A DNA stretch of 64,000 nucleotides from positions 62,001 to 126,000 of the forward strand of contig CALUMT010000012.1 in NCBI GenBank assembly GCA_944321845.1, written 5' to 3'. The notes beneath the pieces are model-generated. The model was not told where the DNA came from. It did no database searches and saw only the letters and a program-made list of their open reading frames with translations. This DNA comes from an uncultured Butyricimonas sp. Its GTDB lineage: Bacteria > Bacteroidota > Bacteroidia > Bacteroidales > Marinifilaceae. The stretch's first letter is position 1. Every line of letters starts with the position of its first letter. Below, one piece after another: positions 8,561 through 18,229 of the stretch. Position numbers and translations under genes: made by a program.

Positions 8561-10498
8561 TCAACGCACCCCCGTACGTCCCAATCGCTCATTCAAGCGG
8601 GCCCGAATCTTATTAAGCGTATTCTTCCGCTTCAATAAATCCATCAACTCAGCTGGATCTCCTTGCTGTATCTCCAGAATCCGGTTATCCACCTCGGAGG
8701 ACAGCATCTCAATTCGGCGCATCTTATAATTATCCAAGACCTTGGGCAATATCTCCGTCAACTTCATCTCCTCCGTTTCCACTAGATTATCCATCTTATA
8801 CCAAATCTTACTCAACTCGTAAGGTTCGCTCATGATATTCGCCACAACCGTACTCACCTTCACATCGGGATAAGTAATAAAATAACGCCCCGGATCAAAA
8901 TCAGGAACCTCCGCGTGCTGCTTGTACTCCATCTGAATCGTCCGGAAAAGAGAATTCTGCATCTCCAGGTCATCCTCTGACAACTCCCGGATAATAAATT
9001 CCCCGACACTTACCTCCCGGGTGTACCCGTCCACTTCCTCCTCGAACAAAGGCACCTTCCCGAACAGCAACAAATAACGGATTATCATCATCTCCTCCAA
9101 GTCACAAGGAGTCACGCCTCTCGCTCCCCGGGGATCAACAGTCACCGTTGGCCTCTCCGGCTCCCGCGTCTCCTGCGTGTGCTGGAGACGGAATTTAGCA
9201 ATTTCCGTGTACAACACCCGTTCCTCCACCTGCATCAGCCGGGAGGTCTCCCGAACATACACGGAACGGGTAATCTCATCAGGAATCTTGGAAATAGAGC
9301 GCACGATATCCGTAATCAGGCGAGCCCGCTCCACCGGATCATCTCCCGCACCCTTCAACAACAACCGGGTCTTGAAATGAATAAAATCCGACTCATTCTT
9401 GGCAATATAATCTGCCAGTTCCTCCCGGCTATGACTCCGCGCAAAGGAATCCGGATCCTCCCCGTCAGGCAACAACAACACCCGCACGTTCAAACCTTCC
9501 TCCAGCACCAGGTCAATTCCCCTCAGAGAAGCTTTAATCCCGGCAGCATCCCCGTCATAAATAATCGTCACGTTAGGTGTCAAACGACGGATCATCCGAA
9601 TCTGCTCCATTGTCAAGGAAGTTCCCGAAGAAGCCACCACGTTCTCCACACCCTTCGCGTGAAAAGAGATCACGTCCGTGTACCCCTCCACCAAAATACA
9701 ACGGTCCTGCTGGATGATACTCTTCTTCGCCAAGTATATCCCGTAAAGCGTTTTACTCTTGTGATAAATATCGGATTCCGGAGAATTCAGGTACTTCGCC
9801 GTTTTCTTGTCCGCGGTCATCGTCCTCCCCCCGAAAGCAATTACCTTCCCCGCCAAATCCTGCACGGGAAACATCACTCGGGCTCGAAACCGATCAAACA
9901 TTCCCCGTTCGTTCTCGATTGACAGTCCGGTTTTCACCAGGAACTCCTTCTTATAACCCTTCTCCAGGGCAGCCTTCGTAAAAGCACCCCATTCCTCCGG
10001 ATTATATCCCAATCCGAACGCCCGAATCATCTCGTCGCTAATCCCCCGTTGGCGGAGATACCCCAACCCCACGGAACGTCCCTCGTCGGTATGCCAAAGC
10101 TGATACTGGTAATATTCATTCGCGTAAGCCGTCACGATAAGCATACTCTCCCGTTCTGTCTGTTCCCGCCGTTGCTCATCGGTCAATTCCTTTTCCTCTA
10201 TGGGGATATGATACTTATTTGCTAAATATTTTAACGCTTCCACATACGACATCTGCTCGTGCTCCATGATAAAATTCACTGCGTTCCCCCCCTTCCCGCA
10301 ACCGAAACACTTGTAAATCCCCTTTGCCGGAGAAACCGTGAATGACCCTGTCTTTTCATTATGGAACGGACAAAGTCCCAGGTAGTTACTTCCTCGTTTC
10401 TTCAAACTCACGAAATCGGAAACCACCTCGAGAATATCCGCCGAGTCAAATATCTTCTGTATAGTAGCCTGATCAATCATACCGCAAAGATAACACAT
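8561..10498 (-). CDS. dnaG: DNA primase
   Basis: Synthesises RNA primers at the replication fork. The 645 residues hold an N-terminal CHC2 zinc-binding domain (LCPFHNEKTGSF, then KCFGCGKGG), the primase core with a TOPRIM fold (ILVEGYTDVI near residue 267 and YDGDAAG near 315), and a C-terminal region for helicase binding. Unlike in many Proteobacteria it does not sit with rpsU and rpoD; it stands alone, divergent from the TetR regulator. Start chosen at MCYLCGM; an in-frame Met six codons later (MIDQATIQ) resembles the usual primase N-terminus more closely and may be the true start. Confidence 0.95.
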   Translation of the reverse strand: MCYLCGMIDQATIQKIFDSADILEVVSDFVSLKKRGSNYLGLCPFHNEKTGSFTVSPAKGIYKCFGCGKGGNAVNFIMEHEQMSYVEALKYLANKYHIPIEEKELTDEQRREQTERESMLIVTAYANEYYQYQLWHTDEGRSVGLGYLRQRGISDEMIRAFGLGYNPEEWGAFTKAALEKGYKKEFLVKTGLSIENERGMFDRFRARVMFPVQDLAGKVIAFGGRTMTADKKTAKYLNSPESDIYHKSKTLYGIYLAKKSIIQQDRCILVEGYTDVISFHAKGVENVVASSGTSLTMEQIRMIRRLTPNVTIIYDGDAAGIKASLRGIDLVLEEGLNVRVLLLPDGEDPDSFARSHSREELADYIAKNESDFIHFKTRLLLKGAGDDPVERARLITDIVRSISKIPDEITRSVYVRETSRLMQVEERVLYTEIAKFRLQHTQETREPERPTVTVDPRGARGVTPCDLEEMMIIRYLLLFGKVPLFEEEVDGYTREVSVGEFIIRELSEDDLEMQNSLFRTIQMEYKQHAEVPDFDPGRYFITYPDVKVSTVVANIMSEPYELSKIWYKMDNLVETEEMKLTEILPKVLDNYKMRRIEMLSSEVDNRILEIQQGDPAELMDLLKRKNTLNKIRARLNERLGRTGVR

Positions 10499-10584
10499 AA
10501 ATCCTTTCCATGTCGAGTAAAGCCCACTCGAATATATTAACTATAAATTAACAGTCCTGTAAGATACAAGGCACAAGATTTGTA

Positions 10585-10592
10585 TACTTTTG
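10585..10592 (+). promoter_or_regulatory. -7 promoter box for the tetR/efflux operon
   Basis: TACTTTTG, a full TAnnTTTG match, 60 bp upstream of tetR. An inverted repeat begins 6 bp downstream of it, where a repressor would block transcription. Confidence 0.55.
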
Positions 10593-10597
10593 CACAT

Positions 10598-10625
10598 GGA
10601 AACGATTAACATTAAAAACGTTTCC
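10598..10625. promoter_or_regulatory. Inverted repeat, candidate TetR operator
   Basis: GGAAACG and CGTTTCC form a perfect 7-bp inverted repeat separated by 14 bp of AT-rich sequence, positioned right at the predicted transcription start of the tetR gene. This is the typical placement of an autoregulatory TetR-family operator. Function is inferred. Confidence 0.5.
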
Positions 10626-10652
10626 ACACACAAACTGTTTAATGAAAAATAA

Positions 10653-11285
10653 ATGACAGCAAACGACAACACATACAAAGAAAAATTACTGGAGGATATA
10701 TCCGAACTCTTTCTGAAATTCGGACTCAGAAGTACTTCTATGGACGATATCGCCAATCACCTGAAAATATCAAAAAAAACACTCTACCAATACTTTGAAA
10801 ACAAGGATAACGTGGTCGAGGAAGTCATGCTCTTCCGTATTCGAGATAGAGCCAATCGCCACTACATCAAAGAAATAAGAAAAGAAAACCCTATCGCCAT
10901 CATCAAACATATCAAGCAATTCGTGATTGATGATCTAAACAGCCGTCTGCCGGCCAACGATTTTGATATGAAAAAATATCACCCGGCCGTCTACACGAAA
11001 ATCAAGAACATGGAGGAAGAACTCACCCGGGAATTCCTAAACGAACTCCTTGACAGGGGAATCGAAGAAGGCTACTTCAGGGCAAACATAGACAAAAACC
11101 TGCAGATATACCTCATCAACAGACCAATGCGTTATGTCTCCGACCCGGACATCAACATGAAGATGGAATATCCCATCACCACGGTCGTCTGCACCGTACT
11201 TGACAACTTCATGCGGGCCCTTGCCACGGAAAAAGGATTACGAGAAATTGAAAAATATGAAGAAAAAACTAAGGACAGCCAATAA
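10653..11285 (+). CDS. TetR/AcrR-family transcriptional regulator
   Basis: Likely local repressor of the RND efflux operon that follows. The 210 residues have an N-terminal helix-turn-helix domain (LKFGLRSTSMDDIANHLKIS then KKTLYQYFENKDNV, about residues 18-60) and a divergent all-helical ligand domain. The C-terminus is Lys/Glu-rich. It is 78 bp upstream of the tolC-like gene on the same strand and has a -7 box with an adjoining inverted repeat upstream. Ligand unknown. An activator role cannot be excluded. Confidence 0.92.
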   Translation: MTANDNTYKEKLLEDISELFLKFGLRSTSMDDIANHLKISKKTLYQYFENKDNVVEEVMLFRIRDRANRHYIKEIRKENPIAIIKHIKQFVIDDLNSRLPANDFDMKKYHPAVYTKIKNMEEELTREFLNELLDRGIEEGYFRANIDKNLQIYLINRPMRYVSDPDINMKMEYPITTVVCTVLDNFMRALATEKGLREIEKYEEKTKDSQ

Positions 11286-11363
11286 ACCTCACGACGGGTA
11301 AACTGTCAAAAACAAGTGTGACCAAAAAAATCAAGAAAATAACAATTAATCAAATAAATCTAT

Positions 11364-12644
11364 ATGAAAGTATCGCTCCTATTACTAACGCTTATTGTGC
11401 CTTGGATGCTAAAGGCACAGGAAGGGCCACAATCCCTGTCCTTGCAGCAAGCGATCGAGTTTGCCATCAAGTACAACAAGGAATTGAAAGCCTCGAAAAT
11501 GGACATCAACCTGTATCGCGAGAAAATACGGGAATCCGTGTCCGAGGGATTGCCGCAAGTCAACGGAACCTTTGACTACAGTTCAAACTTCGGTTACAAG
11601 ATGGATTTCGGCGGAAATTCCATGAAACTGAAAGACCAGTCCAACCTGAAAGTGGGCGTTTCCCAACTCCTCTTCAACGGACAATGGATCGTGGGCATCC
11701 AGACCAGCAAGATCGCACAACGTCTGGCCTCACAACAGGTCGACATCACCGAACTCGACATCGTGGAGAACATCTACAATTCCTACTACACGGTGCTCGT
11801 CAGTGAACGTCTGTGCAACATTCTCCGCCAGAACATGGAAAACATGAATAAAATCTACGAGCACACCGCCAACCAGTTTAAGGCCGGAACCGTAGAAGAA
11901 ACCGACCTTGACCAGATTCGTGTCAACGTGGGACAATTGAAGAACAATCTTCTCGCCATGGAACGCACCGTTGCCGTCAACTACAACCTTCTCCGCATTC
12001 AACTCGGACTGGAAGCCGGAACGGAAATCACGTTGACCGACAAACTGGAACAATTCCTCAACGAGGAAACGGCCAACTCGCTCTACTCACAGGAATTTGA
12101 TATCAACAACAACCTCGAGTACCGCCTGCAGAATACCCAAACGGAACTGAACAAGAAAACGGTAAGCCTGCAGAAATGGAGCTTTGCCCCGACCATCTCC
12201 GGTAGCTACAACTACACCTACAAAATCAAGAAAGCCGGATTTGACATGAGTCCCAACCACAGCGCTGGACTCACGATGAGCATCCCCGTGTTCTCCGGTT
12301 TGAAACGCTACTCCCAGGTACAACAGGCCAAAATCGAACTCGAGAAAAGTATCGTCAACCAGGACCTGCTGAAAGATAACCTTCACTTGCAGGACGAGCA
12401 ATTAAAATACGACCTCAAAAACGCCATGGAAAACTACGCTCTGCAAAAAGAAAACATTGACGTGGCTGCCCGTGTATTGAAAAACTACCAGATCAAGTAC
12501 GAACACGGGGCCATCTCCAGCCTCGACCTGACCAACGCCAACGACAACTACCTCACGGCGGAAAGCAACTATACCAATGCCATACTGACCCTGCTTCAGG
12601 CACAAGTCAGCATCGAGAGACTTTATAATCAACTAAAACATTAA
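11364..12644 (+). CDS. TolC-family outer-membrane efflux protein
   Basis: Outer-membrane channel of a tripartite RND efflux pump. The 426 residues start with a signal peptide (MKVSLLLLTLIVPWMLKAQ) followed by two repeats of the OEP helical domain; the first begins with LSLQQAIEFAIKYNKELKAS and the second near FDINNNLEYRLQNTQTELN. The protein lacks a lipobox cysteine. It is followed after 20 bp by the membrane-fusion protein and 1.1 kb later by the RND permease, the standard order oprM-mexA-mexB being changed to channel first as is usual in Bacteroidetes. Confidence 0.94.
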   Translation: MKVSLLLLTLIVPWMLKAQEGPQSLSLQQAIEFAIKYNKELKASKMDINLYREKIRESVSEGLPQVNGTFDYSSNFGYKMDFGGNSMKLKDQSNLKVGVSQLLFNGQWIVGIQTSKIAQRLASQQVDITELDIVENIYNSYYTVLVSERLCNILRQNMENMNKIYEHTANQFKAGTVEETDLDQIRVNVGQLKNNLLAMERTVAVNYNLLRIQLGLEAGTEITLTDKLEQFLNEETANSLYSQEFDINNNLEYRLQNTQTELNKKTVSLQKWSFAPTISGSYNYTYKIKKAGFDMSPNHSAGLTMSIPVFSGLKRYSQVQQAKIELEKSIVNQDLLKDNLHLQDEQLKYDLKNAMENYALQKENIDVAARVLKNYQIKYEHGAISSLDLTNANDNYLTAESNYTNAILTLLQAQVSIERLYNQLKH

Positions 12645-12664
12645 CTTAATAAATACAGCAAAAC

Positions 12665-13705
12665 ATGATTAGAAATCTTATTCTTTCGACCATAGCGATT
12701 GCCGCCCTAGCCAGTTGCTCGGGCGACAAAAACAAGACGGAGCAACAGGCTACCACCGTGGAAGCCATTCCGGTGAAAGTACAGAAACTGGAACCCACCA
12801 CCATCGCTACCACTCTCGACTATACCGCCAACCTTCAAGCCGATGAGGAAGTGTACTACGCTCCCGCATCCACCGGTCGTATCGAGAAAATCTACGTGGA
12901 AGTAGGCGACCGTATAAAGAAAGGGCAAGTGCTCGTGGAAATGGATCGCACGAGCCTCATCCAGGCTCAGGCTGAATTGACAAATCTAGAGACAGAATAC
13001 AACCGGGCCAAGATGCTAAAGGAAACGGGAAGTATCAGCCAGCAGAACTATGACGCCGCCGTCACCCAATATGAGGTAGCCAAGGCCAACGTAGAATTCT
13101 TGAAAGAAAACACCAAGATGCTAGCCCCGTTCGACGGCATTGTCACCGGAAAATATTTTGAAGATAAGGAACTATACACGGGTGCCGCAGCCGGTGGAGC
13201 AACAAAACCGTCTGTCATCGCCATCCAGAAAATCAACCCGATGAAAGCCTACGTGAACCTCTCCGAACAATACTATCTATCCGTGAAGAAAGGTACCCGC
13301 GTAGAACTGAAAAGCGATATCTACCCCGACCGCGTGTTCGAGGGCAAGGTCAGCATCGTATACCCGACTATTGACCCAACCACTCGTACCTTCACCGTGG
13401 AGATCCAACTCCCGAACAAGGATGAAGCTCTCCGCCCGGGAATGTACGGCACCATCAACTTCTTCATCGGGGAAACCAACACTTTGGTCGTACCTGCTAT
13501 TGCCGTACTGAAACTGCAAGGCTCCAACGACCGTTACCTCTTCCTTAACGACAATGGCAAAGCCAAACGGGTCAGCGTCACGCTGGGACGCCGATTCGAG
13601 GATAAAGTGGAAGTATTCAGCGACCAAATCAAACCGGGAGCAGAACTCGTTGTCGTGGGACAAGGACGATTAGTCGATGGATCCCCGCTTAACATCACCA
13701 AATAA
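12665..13705 (+). CDS. RND efflux periplasmic adaptor (lipoprotein)
   Basis: Membrane-fusion protein linking the RND permease to TolC. The 346 residues start with a lipoprotein signal with lipobox LASC at about residue 18, so the mature protein is anchored in the inner membrane. A lipoyl half-domain (STGRIEKIYVEVGDRIKKGQ) precedes a coiled-coil hairpin at about 95-145, then the second lipoyl half (APFDGIVTGKYF) and a beta-barrel domain. It lies 20 bp after tolC and 15 bp before the RND gene. Confidence 0.94.
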   Translation: MIRNLILSTIAIAALASCSGDKNKTEQQATTVEAIPVKVQKLEPTTIATTLDYTANLQADEEVYYAPASTGRIEKIYVEVGDRIKKGQVLVEMDRTSLIQAQAELTNLETEYNRAKMLKETGSISQQNYDAAVTQYEVAKANVEFLKENTKMLAPFDGIVTGKYFEDKELYTGAAAGGATKPSVIAIQKINPMKAYVNLSEQYYLSVKKGTRVELKSDIYPDRVFEGKVSIVYPTIDPTTRTFTVEIQLPNKDEALRPGMYGTINFFIGETNTLVVPAIAVLKLQGSNDRYLFLNDNGKAKRVSVTLGRRFEDKVEVFSDQIKPGAELVVVGQGRLVDGSPLNITK

Positions 13706-13720
13706 CAAAGCAATACAACT

Positions 13721-16700
13721 ATGAGTATATATAGCAGTGCAGTAAACAAACCCATTTCCACCCTAATGGTCTTCCTCGCCATTATGGTACTGGGTATCGC
13801 CTCCTACATTCAGTTGCCCGTGGACCAGTATCCCAAAATGGATCCCCCGTACATCACGGTAATGGCGACTTACCCCGGGGCCAACGCCTCCGACATCGAG
13901 GAAAACGTGACCAAGATCCTGGAGGATCAGCTAAACTCCGTGGATGAGCTAAAAGAACTGACTTCCACGTCATACGACAATCTTTCTGTCATCACGCTGG
14001 AATTCGAATGGGAAGCCAACCTGGACGAAGCTTCCAACGACGTGCGCGACGCCGTGGACAAAGCCATGCAGAATCTACCGGACGACATTGACCGACCGAC
14101 CATCATGCGTTTCAGTACCTCCTCCATGCCCGTGTTGATCTACGCCGTAACGGCCAAAGAATCCTACCCGGGATTGGACAAAATCCTCGATGACAAAGTC
14201 GTTACCCGCCTCAACCGCGTGGATGGTATCGCGAACATCACCGTGGCTGGAGCCCCGGAACGTGTCGTGTACGTGGAACTGAATCCGAATCAGCTTGATG
14301 CTTACAACCTGACGCTACAACAAATCGGAGACAAAATCCTCGCCGAGAACAAGGATATTTCCTCCGGTAATGTCAAGATGGGAGACATGGATTATACCAT
14401 CCGTGTCGAGGGTGAATTCGAGGAAAGTGCCCAAATCAAAGACATTGTGCTCGGCACCCAGGACGGTAAAACAATCTACCTCCACGACGTGGCCAACGTG
14501 CGGGATACCATCAAGGATATCACCCTCGAGCAGACCGTCAACCGGGGCAACGGTGGCGTGCTGTTGATCTCCAAGCAGACTGACGCCAACGCCGTGGCCG
14601 TGGCCAAAGAAGCCAAGGCTGAATTGGAGCTGGCCATGAAAGAACTCCCGACCGATATCAAGTTCCAGATCATATCCGATAACTCCGACTTCATCATCAA
14701 GTCCATCAACAACCTGCAGGAATCCCTGATGTACGCCCTCATCTTCGTGGTGCTCATCGTGTTCCTATTCCTGGGTCGCTGGCGAGCCACGTTCATCATC
14801 GCTCTCACCATCCCGATCTCGCTGATCGTGGCGTTCATCTACCTCTTTGCCACGGGTGAATCGTTGAACATCATCTCGCTGTCCTCCCTCTCCATCGCCA
14901 TCGGTATGGTCGTGGACGACGCCATCGTGGTACTGGAAAACATCACCAAGCACATCGACCGGGGCAGCCGCCCTCGGGAAGCTGCCAAATACGGGACCAA
15001 CGAGGTATGGCTATCCGTTATCGTGACCACATTGGTAACCGTGGCCGTATTCTTCCCCCTGACACTGGTAACCGGTATGACCGGAATCCTCTTCAAGCAG
15101 CTGGGATGGATCGTCTGCATCACGGTATGTACCTCCACGGCGACAGCTATTTCGTTGACTCCTATGTTGAGTTCACAATTACTCAAAATACAGGAAATAA
15201 AGAATGACGGTAAATTCAGCTTCTACGCGTTCGTCAACCGGCAGTTGGAACGTCTGGACAACGCCTACGAGCGGCTCATCCGCTGGGTTCTTCACCACAA
15301 GGCAGTAACCATCTGCAGCATGTTTGCCCTCTTCCTGGGTTCATGCAGCCTTACCAAATACATCCAAACGGACTTCATGCCCCAGAACGACCAGAACTAC
15401 CTCAGCGTGTACGCCAAGATGCAATCCGGCCAACGCGTGGAAGTAACCAAGAAAGTCGCCTTCCAGATTGATTCCATCATCCGCGAGGAAATCCCGGAAG
15501 TAACCCTTATCAACTTGTCCTACGGTAGCGAGGAAGAAGCCTCCTTCGCCTCCATGATGAACAGCACGGGTAACAACATCCTCAACATGCGTGTCCGCAC
15601 GGTCGACATCAAGGAAAGAACCCGCAGCGTGTTCGAGATCGCCGATCAGGTCCGCGGCATCCTCAAGCGATTCCCGGACATCCTCCAGTACACCGTGACC
15701 ACCGGTGGCGGAGGCTCCATGGGCGGTAACACCGTCGACGTGGAAATCATGGGTCACGACTTCGACGCGACCAACCGTCTCGCCCAGGAGATTTCCCAGA
15801 AAGCGCGCGCCATTCCCGGTGCGGAAGATATCAAGATCAGCCGGGACGAGGACAAGGCCGAACTGCAGATCGTGCTCGATCAGGACAAGCTGGCCCGCCA
15901 CGCCCTGACCACCAGCACCGTGGGAAACTACCTCCGGAACAACATCTACGGCTACCGTAATTCCAAGTTCAAGGAAGACGGCGAGGAATACGACATCATC
16001 GTCCGTCTCGAGGAAAAATACCGTTCCTCCATCACCGAGATAGAGAACTTCCTCATCACCGACGGCTACGGCCAGAAAGTCCGCCTGAAAGAACTCGGTA
16101 AAGTGAAGGAATACTTCTCCCCGCCAAACATCGAGCGGAAGAGCAAGCAACGTATCCTGAAAGTATCCATCAGTCCGGCTGCCGGCGTAGCCCTCGGTCA
16201 GATTGCCGCCGGGGCTCAGGAGATCATCAACAATCTAGAGGAAATCCCGCAGGGAGTCACCCTCTACGTCGGTGGTAACTACGAGGATCAACAGGAGTCC
16301 TTCTCCTCCCTCATCTGGCTGTTCATGCTCTCCATCATGCTCGTCTACATCGTGATGGCCGCCCAGTTCGAATCGTTCAAGATGCCGTTCATCATCATGC
16401 TCTCCATCCCGTTCGCGTTCACCGGGGTAATCCTGGCCCTTCTGCTGACGAACACCACGCTGAGTATCGTGGCCGCCCTGGGAGCCGTGATGCTGGTTGG
16501 TATCGTGACCAAGAACGGTATCGTGCTCATCGACTTCATCAACCTCATGCGCGAGCGGGGCATCCGCCTGTACGAGGCCATCGCCCAGGCCTGCCGTTCC
16601 CGTCTCCGTCCGGTATTGATGACCTCCCTGACCACCATCCTGGGTATGGTGCCCATGGCCATCAGCACGGGTGAAGGTTCCGAAACCTGGCGCCCGATGG

Positions 16701-16873
16701 GTATCGCCGTCATCGGTGGTATGGTGTTCTCCACCATCATCACCATGATCATCGTACCCGCCGTTTACGCCGCCATGGACAAGAGCGGAAGCTGCGACAA
16801 GAAAAAAGCTCTGAGCAAACAATTCAAGTTCATGGACGACTTCAACCCCGAGAGAGATCTCCCGAAACATTAA
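13721..16873 (+). CDS. RND multidrug efflux permease (HAE1/AcrB type)
   Basis: Proton-driven inner-membrane trimer exporting hydrophobic drugs or bile-type compounds. Length 1050 residues with twelve predicted membrane helices and two large periplasmic loops. The first helix is at about 9-30; the fourth helix carries the paired aspartates of the proton relay (AIGMVVDDAIVVLENIT, about residue 400). The C-terminal half repeats the fold (LVYIVMAAQFESFKMPF near 870). The gene is clearly GC-richer and more strongly codon-biased than its neighbours, which produces long spurious antisense frames. Substrate unknown; bile salts or host-derived antimicrobials would fit a gut organism (inference). Confidence 0.95.
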   Translation: MSIYSSAVNKPISTLMVFLAIMVLGIASYIQLPVDQYPKMDPPYITVMATYPGANASDIEENVTKILEDQLNSVDELKELTSTSYDNLSVITLEFEWEANLDEASNDVRDAVDKAMQNLPDDIDRPTIMRFSTSSMPVLIYAVTAKESYPGLDKILDDKVVTRLNRVDGIANITVAGAPERVVYVELNPNQLDAYNLTLQQIGDKILAENKDISSGNVKMGDMDYTIRVEGEFEESAQIKDIVLGTQDGKTIYLHDVANVRDTIKDITLEQTVNRGNGGVLLISKQTDANAVAVAKEAKAELELAMKELPTDIKFQIISDNSDFIIKSINNLQESLMYALIFVVLIVFLFLGRWRATFIIALTIPISLIVAFIYLFATGESLNIISLSSLSIAIGMVVDDAIVVLENITKHIDRGSRPREAAKYGTNEVWLSVIVTTLVTVAVFFPLTLVTGMTGILFKQLGWIVCITVCTSTATAISLTPMLSSQLLKIQEIKNDGKFSFYAFVNRQLERLDNAYERLIRWVLHHKAVTICSMFALFLGSCSLTKYIQTDFMPQNDQNYLSVYAKMQSGQRVEVTKKVAFQIDSIIREEIPEVTLINLSYGSEEEASFASMMNSTGNNILNMRVRTVDIKERTRSVFEIADQVRGILKRFPDILQYTVTTGGGGSMGGNTVDVEIMGHDFDATNRLAQEISQKARAIPGAEDIKISRDEDKAELQIVLDQDKLARHALTTSTVGNYLRNNIYGYRNSKFKEDGEEYDIIVRLEEKYRSSITEIENFLITDGYGQKVRLKELGKVKEYFSPPNIERKSKQRILKVSISPAAGVALGQIAAGAQEIINNLEEIPQGVTLYVGGNYEDQQESFSSLIWLFMLSIMLVYIVMAAQFESFKMPFIIMLSIPFAFTGVILALLLTNTTLSIVAALGAVMLVGIVTKNGIVLIDFINLMRERGIRLYEAIAQACRSRLRPVLMTSLTTILGMVPMAISTGEGSETWRPMGIAVIGGMVFSTIITMIIVPAVYAAMDKSGSCDKKKALSKQFKFMDDFNPERDLPKH

Positions 16874-16927
16874 CATAACCGGGATAACGGCCGCCACCCG
16901 CGGCCGCTCCCCTAAACACGATAAACT

Positions 16928-17227
16928 ATGGCACTGAAAGCAGTATTCATCACATACAACCAAGCCCTGACGGAGCGCGTCAGCTACCTCCTCGACCGAT
17001 TGAAAATCACGGGATTCACGCAATGGCCGCTCGTCAACGGCGCCGGGACCAACGGCGGCGAACCCCGCATGGGTAACCACACCTGGCCGGAAATGAACTC
17101 CGCCACCCTGACCGTCGTCGAGGAAGACATGGTCCCCCTTATCCTGAAATACGTGGAAAAGCTGGATAACGTCAACAAAGAGAACGGTATCCGTGCTTTC
17201 GTTTGGGACATCACCCAAACGTATTAA
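16928..17227 (+). CDS. Small PII-like protein at the end of the efflux operon
   Basis: A 99-residue protein whose pattern (a beta-strand start KAVFITYNQALTERVSYLLD, a Gly-rich middle NGAGTNGGEPRMGN, then ATLTVVEEDMVPLILKYVEK and a final strand GIRAFVWDI) suggests the ferredoxin-like fold of PII-type signalling proteins. It does not carry the canonical PII uridylylation-loop sequence. It is 54 bp after the RND gene and before a strong terminator, so it belongs to the operon. PII-like proteins (for example DUF3240) are known beside heavy-metal RND pumps; a sensor or modulator role here is inference. Confidence 0.7.
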   Translation: MALKAVFITYNQALTERVSYLLDRLKITGFTQWPLVNGAGTNGGEPRMGNHTWPEMNSATLTVVEEDMVPLILKYVEKLDNVNKENGIRAFVWDITQTY

Positions 17228-17247
17228 TACAATCTCAATAACGTTTG

Positions 17248-17278
17248 GAGGGCGGCTCACGAGAGCCGCCCTCTTTTT
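17248..17278 (+). terminator. Terminator of the tetR-RND operon
   Basis: Perfect 11-bp GAGGGCGGCTC/GAGCCGCCCTC hairpin with a 4-nt loop followed by TTTTT, 20 bp after the last gene. Confidence 0.92.
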
Positions 17279-17391
17279 ATCCACCCGCCGACGCGGGCCG
17301 TTATCAACTATTCAACTTTCCTGGCAAACATCTCCTCCCGGGACTCTATCCCCATCAACTCGTTTTCCCCCGGGCACCCCCACCCCTCACC

Positions 17392-18048
17392 TCAAAGCTC
17401 CGCCACCCGGGCGTAGAACGAGGGTGAATAAGCGGTCCCATCCTCCCGGGCGAAAAACAGGTACACGTGCGCCCCTCCCGAGGGATAACGCTCCAGCAGG
17501 AACTCCCCCTGCCCGTCCGCCCGCCGTCCCTCCACGGAGAGGGCCAACCGGGTCGCCGGCATATTCCCGTCATAGAGCACCCCCACCTGCAGCCTGTCAT
17601 TCCCCGCCGCCCGGGCATATTCCTCCTCCGCTCCCCACGTCACCCGGAAACGTGCCTCTCCCAGGGACTCCACCCGCAACGCCGGCGGTAGCACGAGAAT
17701 CCCCCGTGAGAACTGGAACAGTTCCGGTTTCGTCATCCGCCCCTCCCCGTCGAAACAGGCGTGATTCACGGAATGGAAAAGATTCGACGACGTCTTCCCC
17801 TCCTCCCGTCCGGCCAGCCGCCAGATATCGGCAGACACCCGCTCCCGGTAGAAGCGGTACAGCTGTTGCAGTTTCCCGAAACGGTTCGTCACGGCCTTCT
17901 GCCTTTCCGTCCTCCCTTCCGTCTCCCACTTCCGGGGCTTCCCGGGAATAGCCACCCGCCGCACGAAGGTCTTCCCATTCCGCTGGTAGAAAACGAAATT
18001 CCCGAGTTTCCCGCTAAACTCCTTGTCCATTATTCCCCTGACTTCCAT
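17392..18048 (-). CDS. DUF6266-like protein (first copy)
   Basis: Function unknown. The 218 residues begin with MEVRGIMDKEFSGKLGNFVF, which follows the N-terminal pattern GI..-(x)-FSGK(V/L)G typical of DUF6266 proteins in Bacteroidetes; the rest has a central Arg-rich segment and a beta-rich C-terminal half (FRVTWGAEEEYARAAGNDR, about residue 140) resembling a fibronectin-like fold. I start at MEVRG because it aligns with the family; an upstream GTG at 18057 and a downstream ATG at 18030 preceded by AGGGG are alternatives. There is no signal peptide. A more distant relative lies at 25407-26042, so the two bracket the LRR region. The gene is GC-rich. Confidence 0.7.
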   Translation of the reverse strand: MEVRGIMDKEFSGKLGNFVFYQRNGKTFVRRVAIPGKPRKWETEGRTERQKAVTNRFGKLQQLYRFYRERVSADIWRLAGREEGKTSSNLFHSVNHACFDGEGRMTKPELFQFSRGILVLPPALRVESLGEARFRVTWGAEEEYARAAGNDRLQVGVLYDGNMPATRLALSVEGRRADGQGEFLLERYPSGGAHVYLFFAREDGTAYSPSFYARVAEL

Positions 18049-18229
18049 AACAATCACTTTTTATTCGACATTGCTTTCTTATCCCGGTCAAACCTACTTT
18101 CTATCCCTTCCCGTACCTTTCCCATTCCCTTCTTATTTTCTTCCCATGCCCCTCTCCTGTCATTCCACTCCCCTGTATATGCCTGTTCATTACTCGATAC
18201 AAATATATGAAATTTATTATTCAGAAACT

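Noticed and set aside
15341..16150. 269-codon minus-strand frame inside the RND gene
   Set aside because: Antisense shadow in a strongly codon-biased gene.
16235..17284. 349-codon minus-strand frame opposite the end of the RND gene and the PII-like gene
   Set aside because: His/Asp/Gly-rich shadow sequence, no domain; both sense genes are well supported.
17193..17951. 252-codon plus-strand frame
   Set aside because: Pro/Arg-rich shadow of the GC-rich minus-strand DUF6266 gene; also runs through the terminator at 17248.
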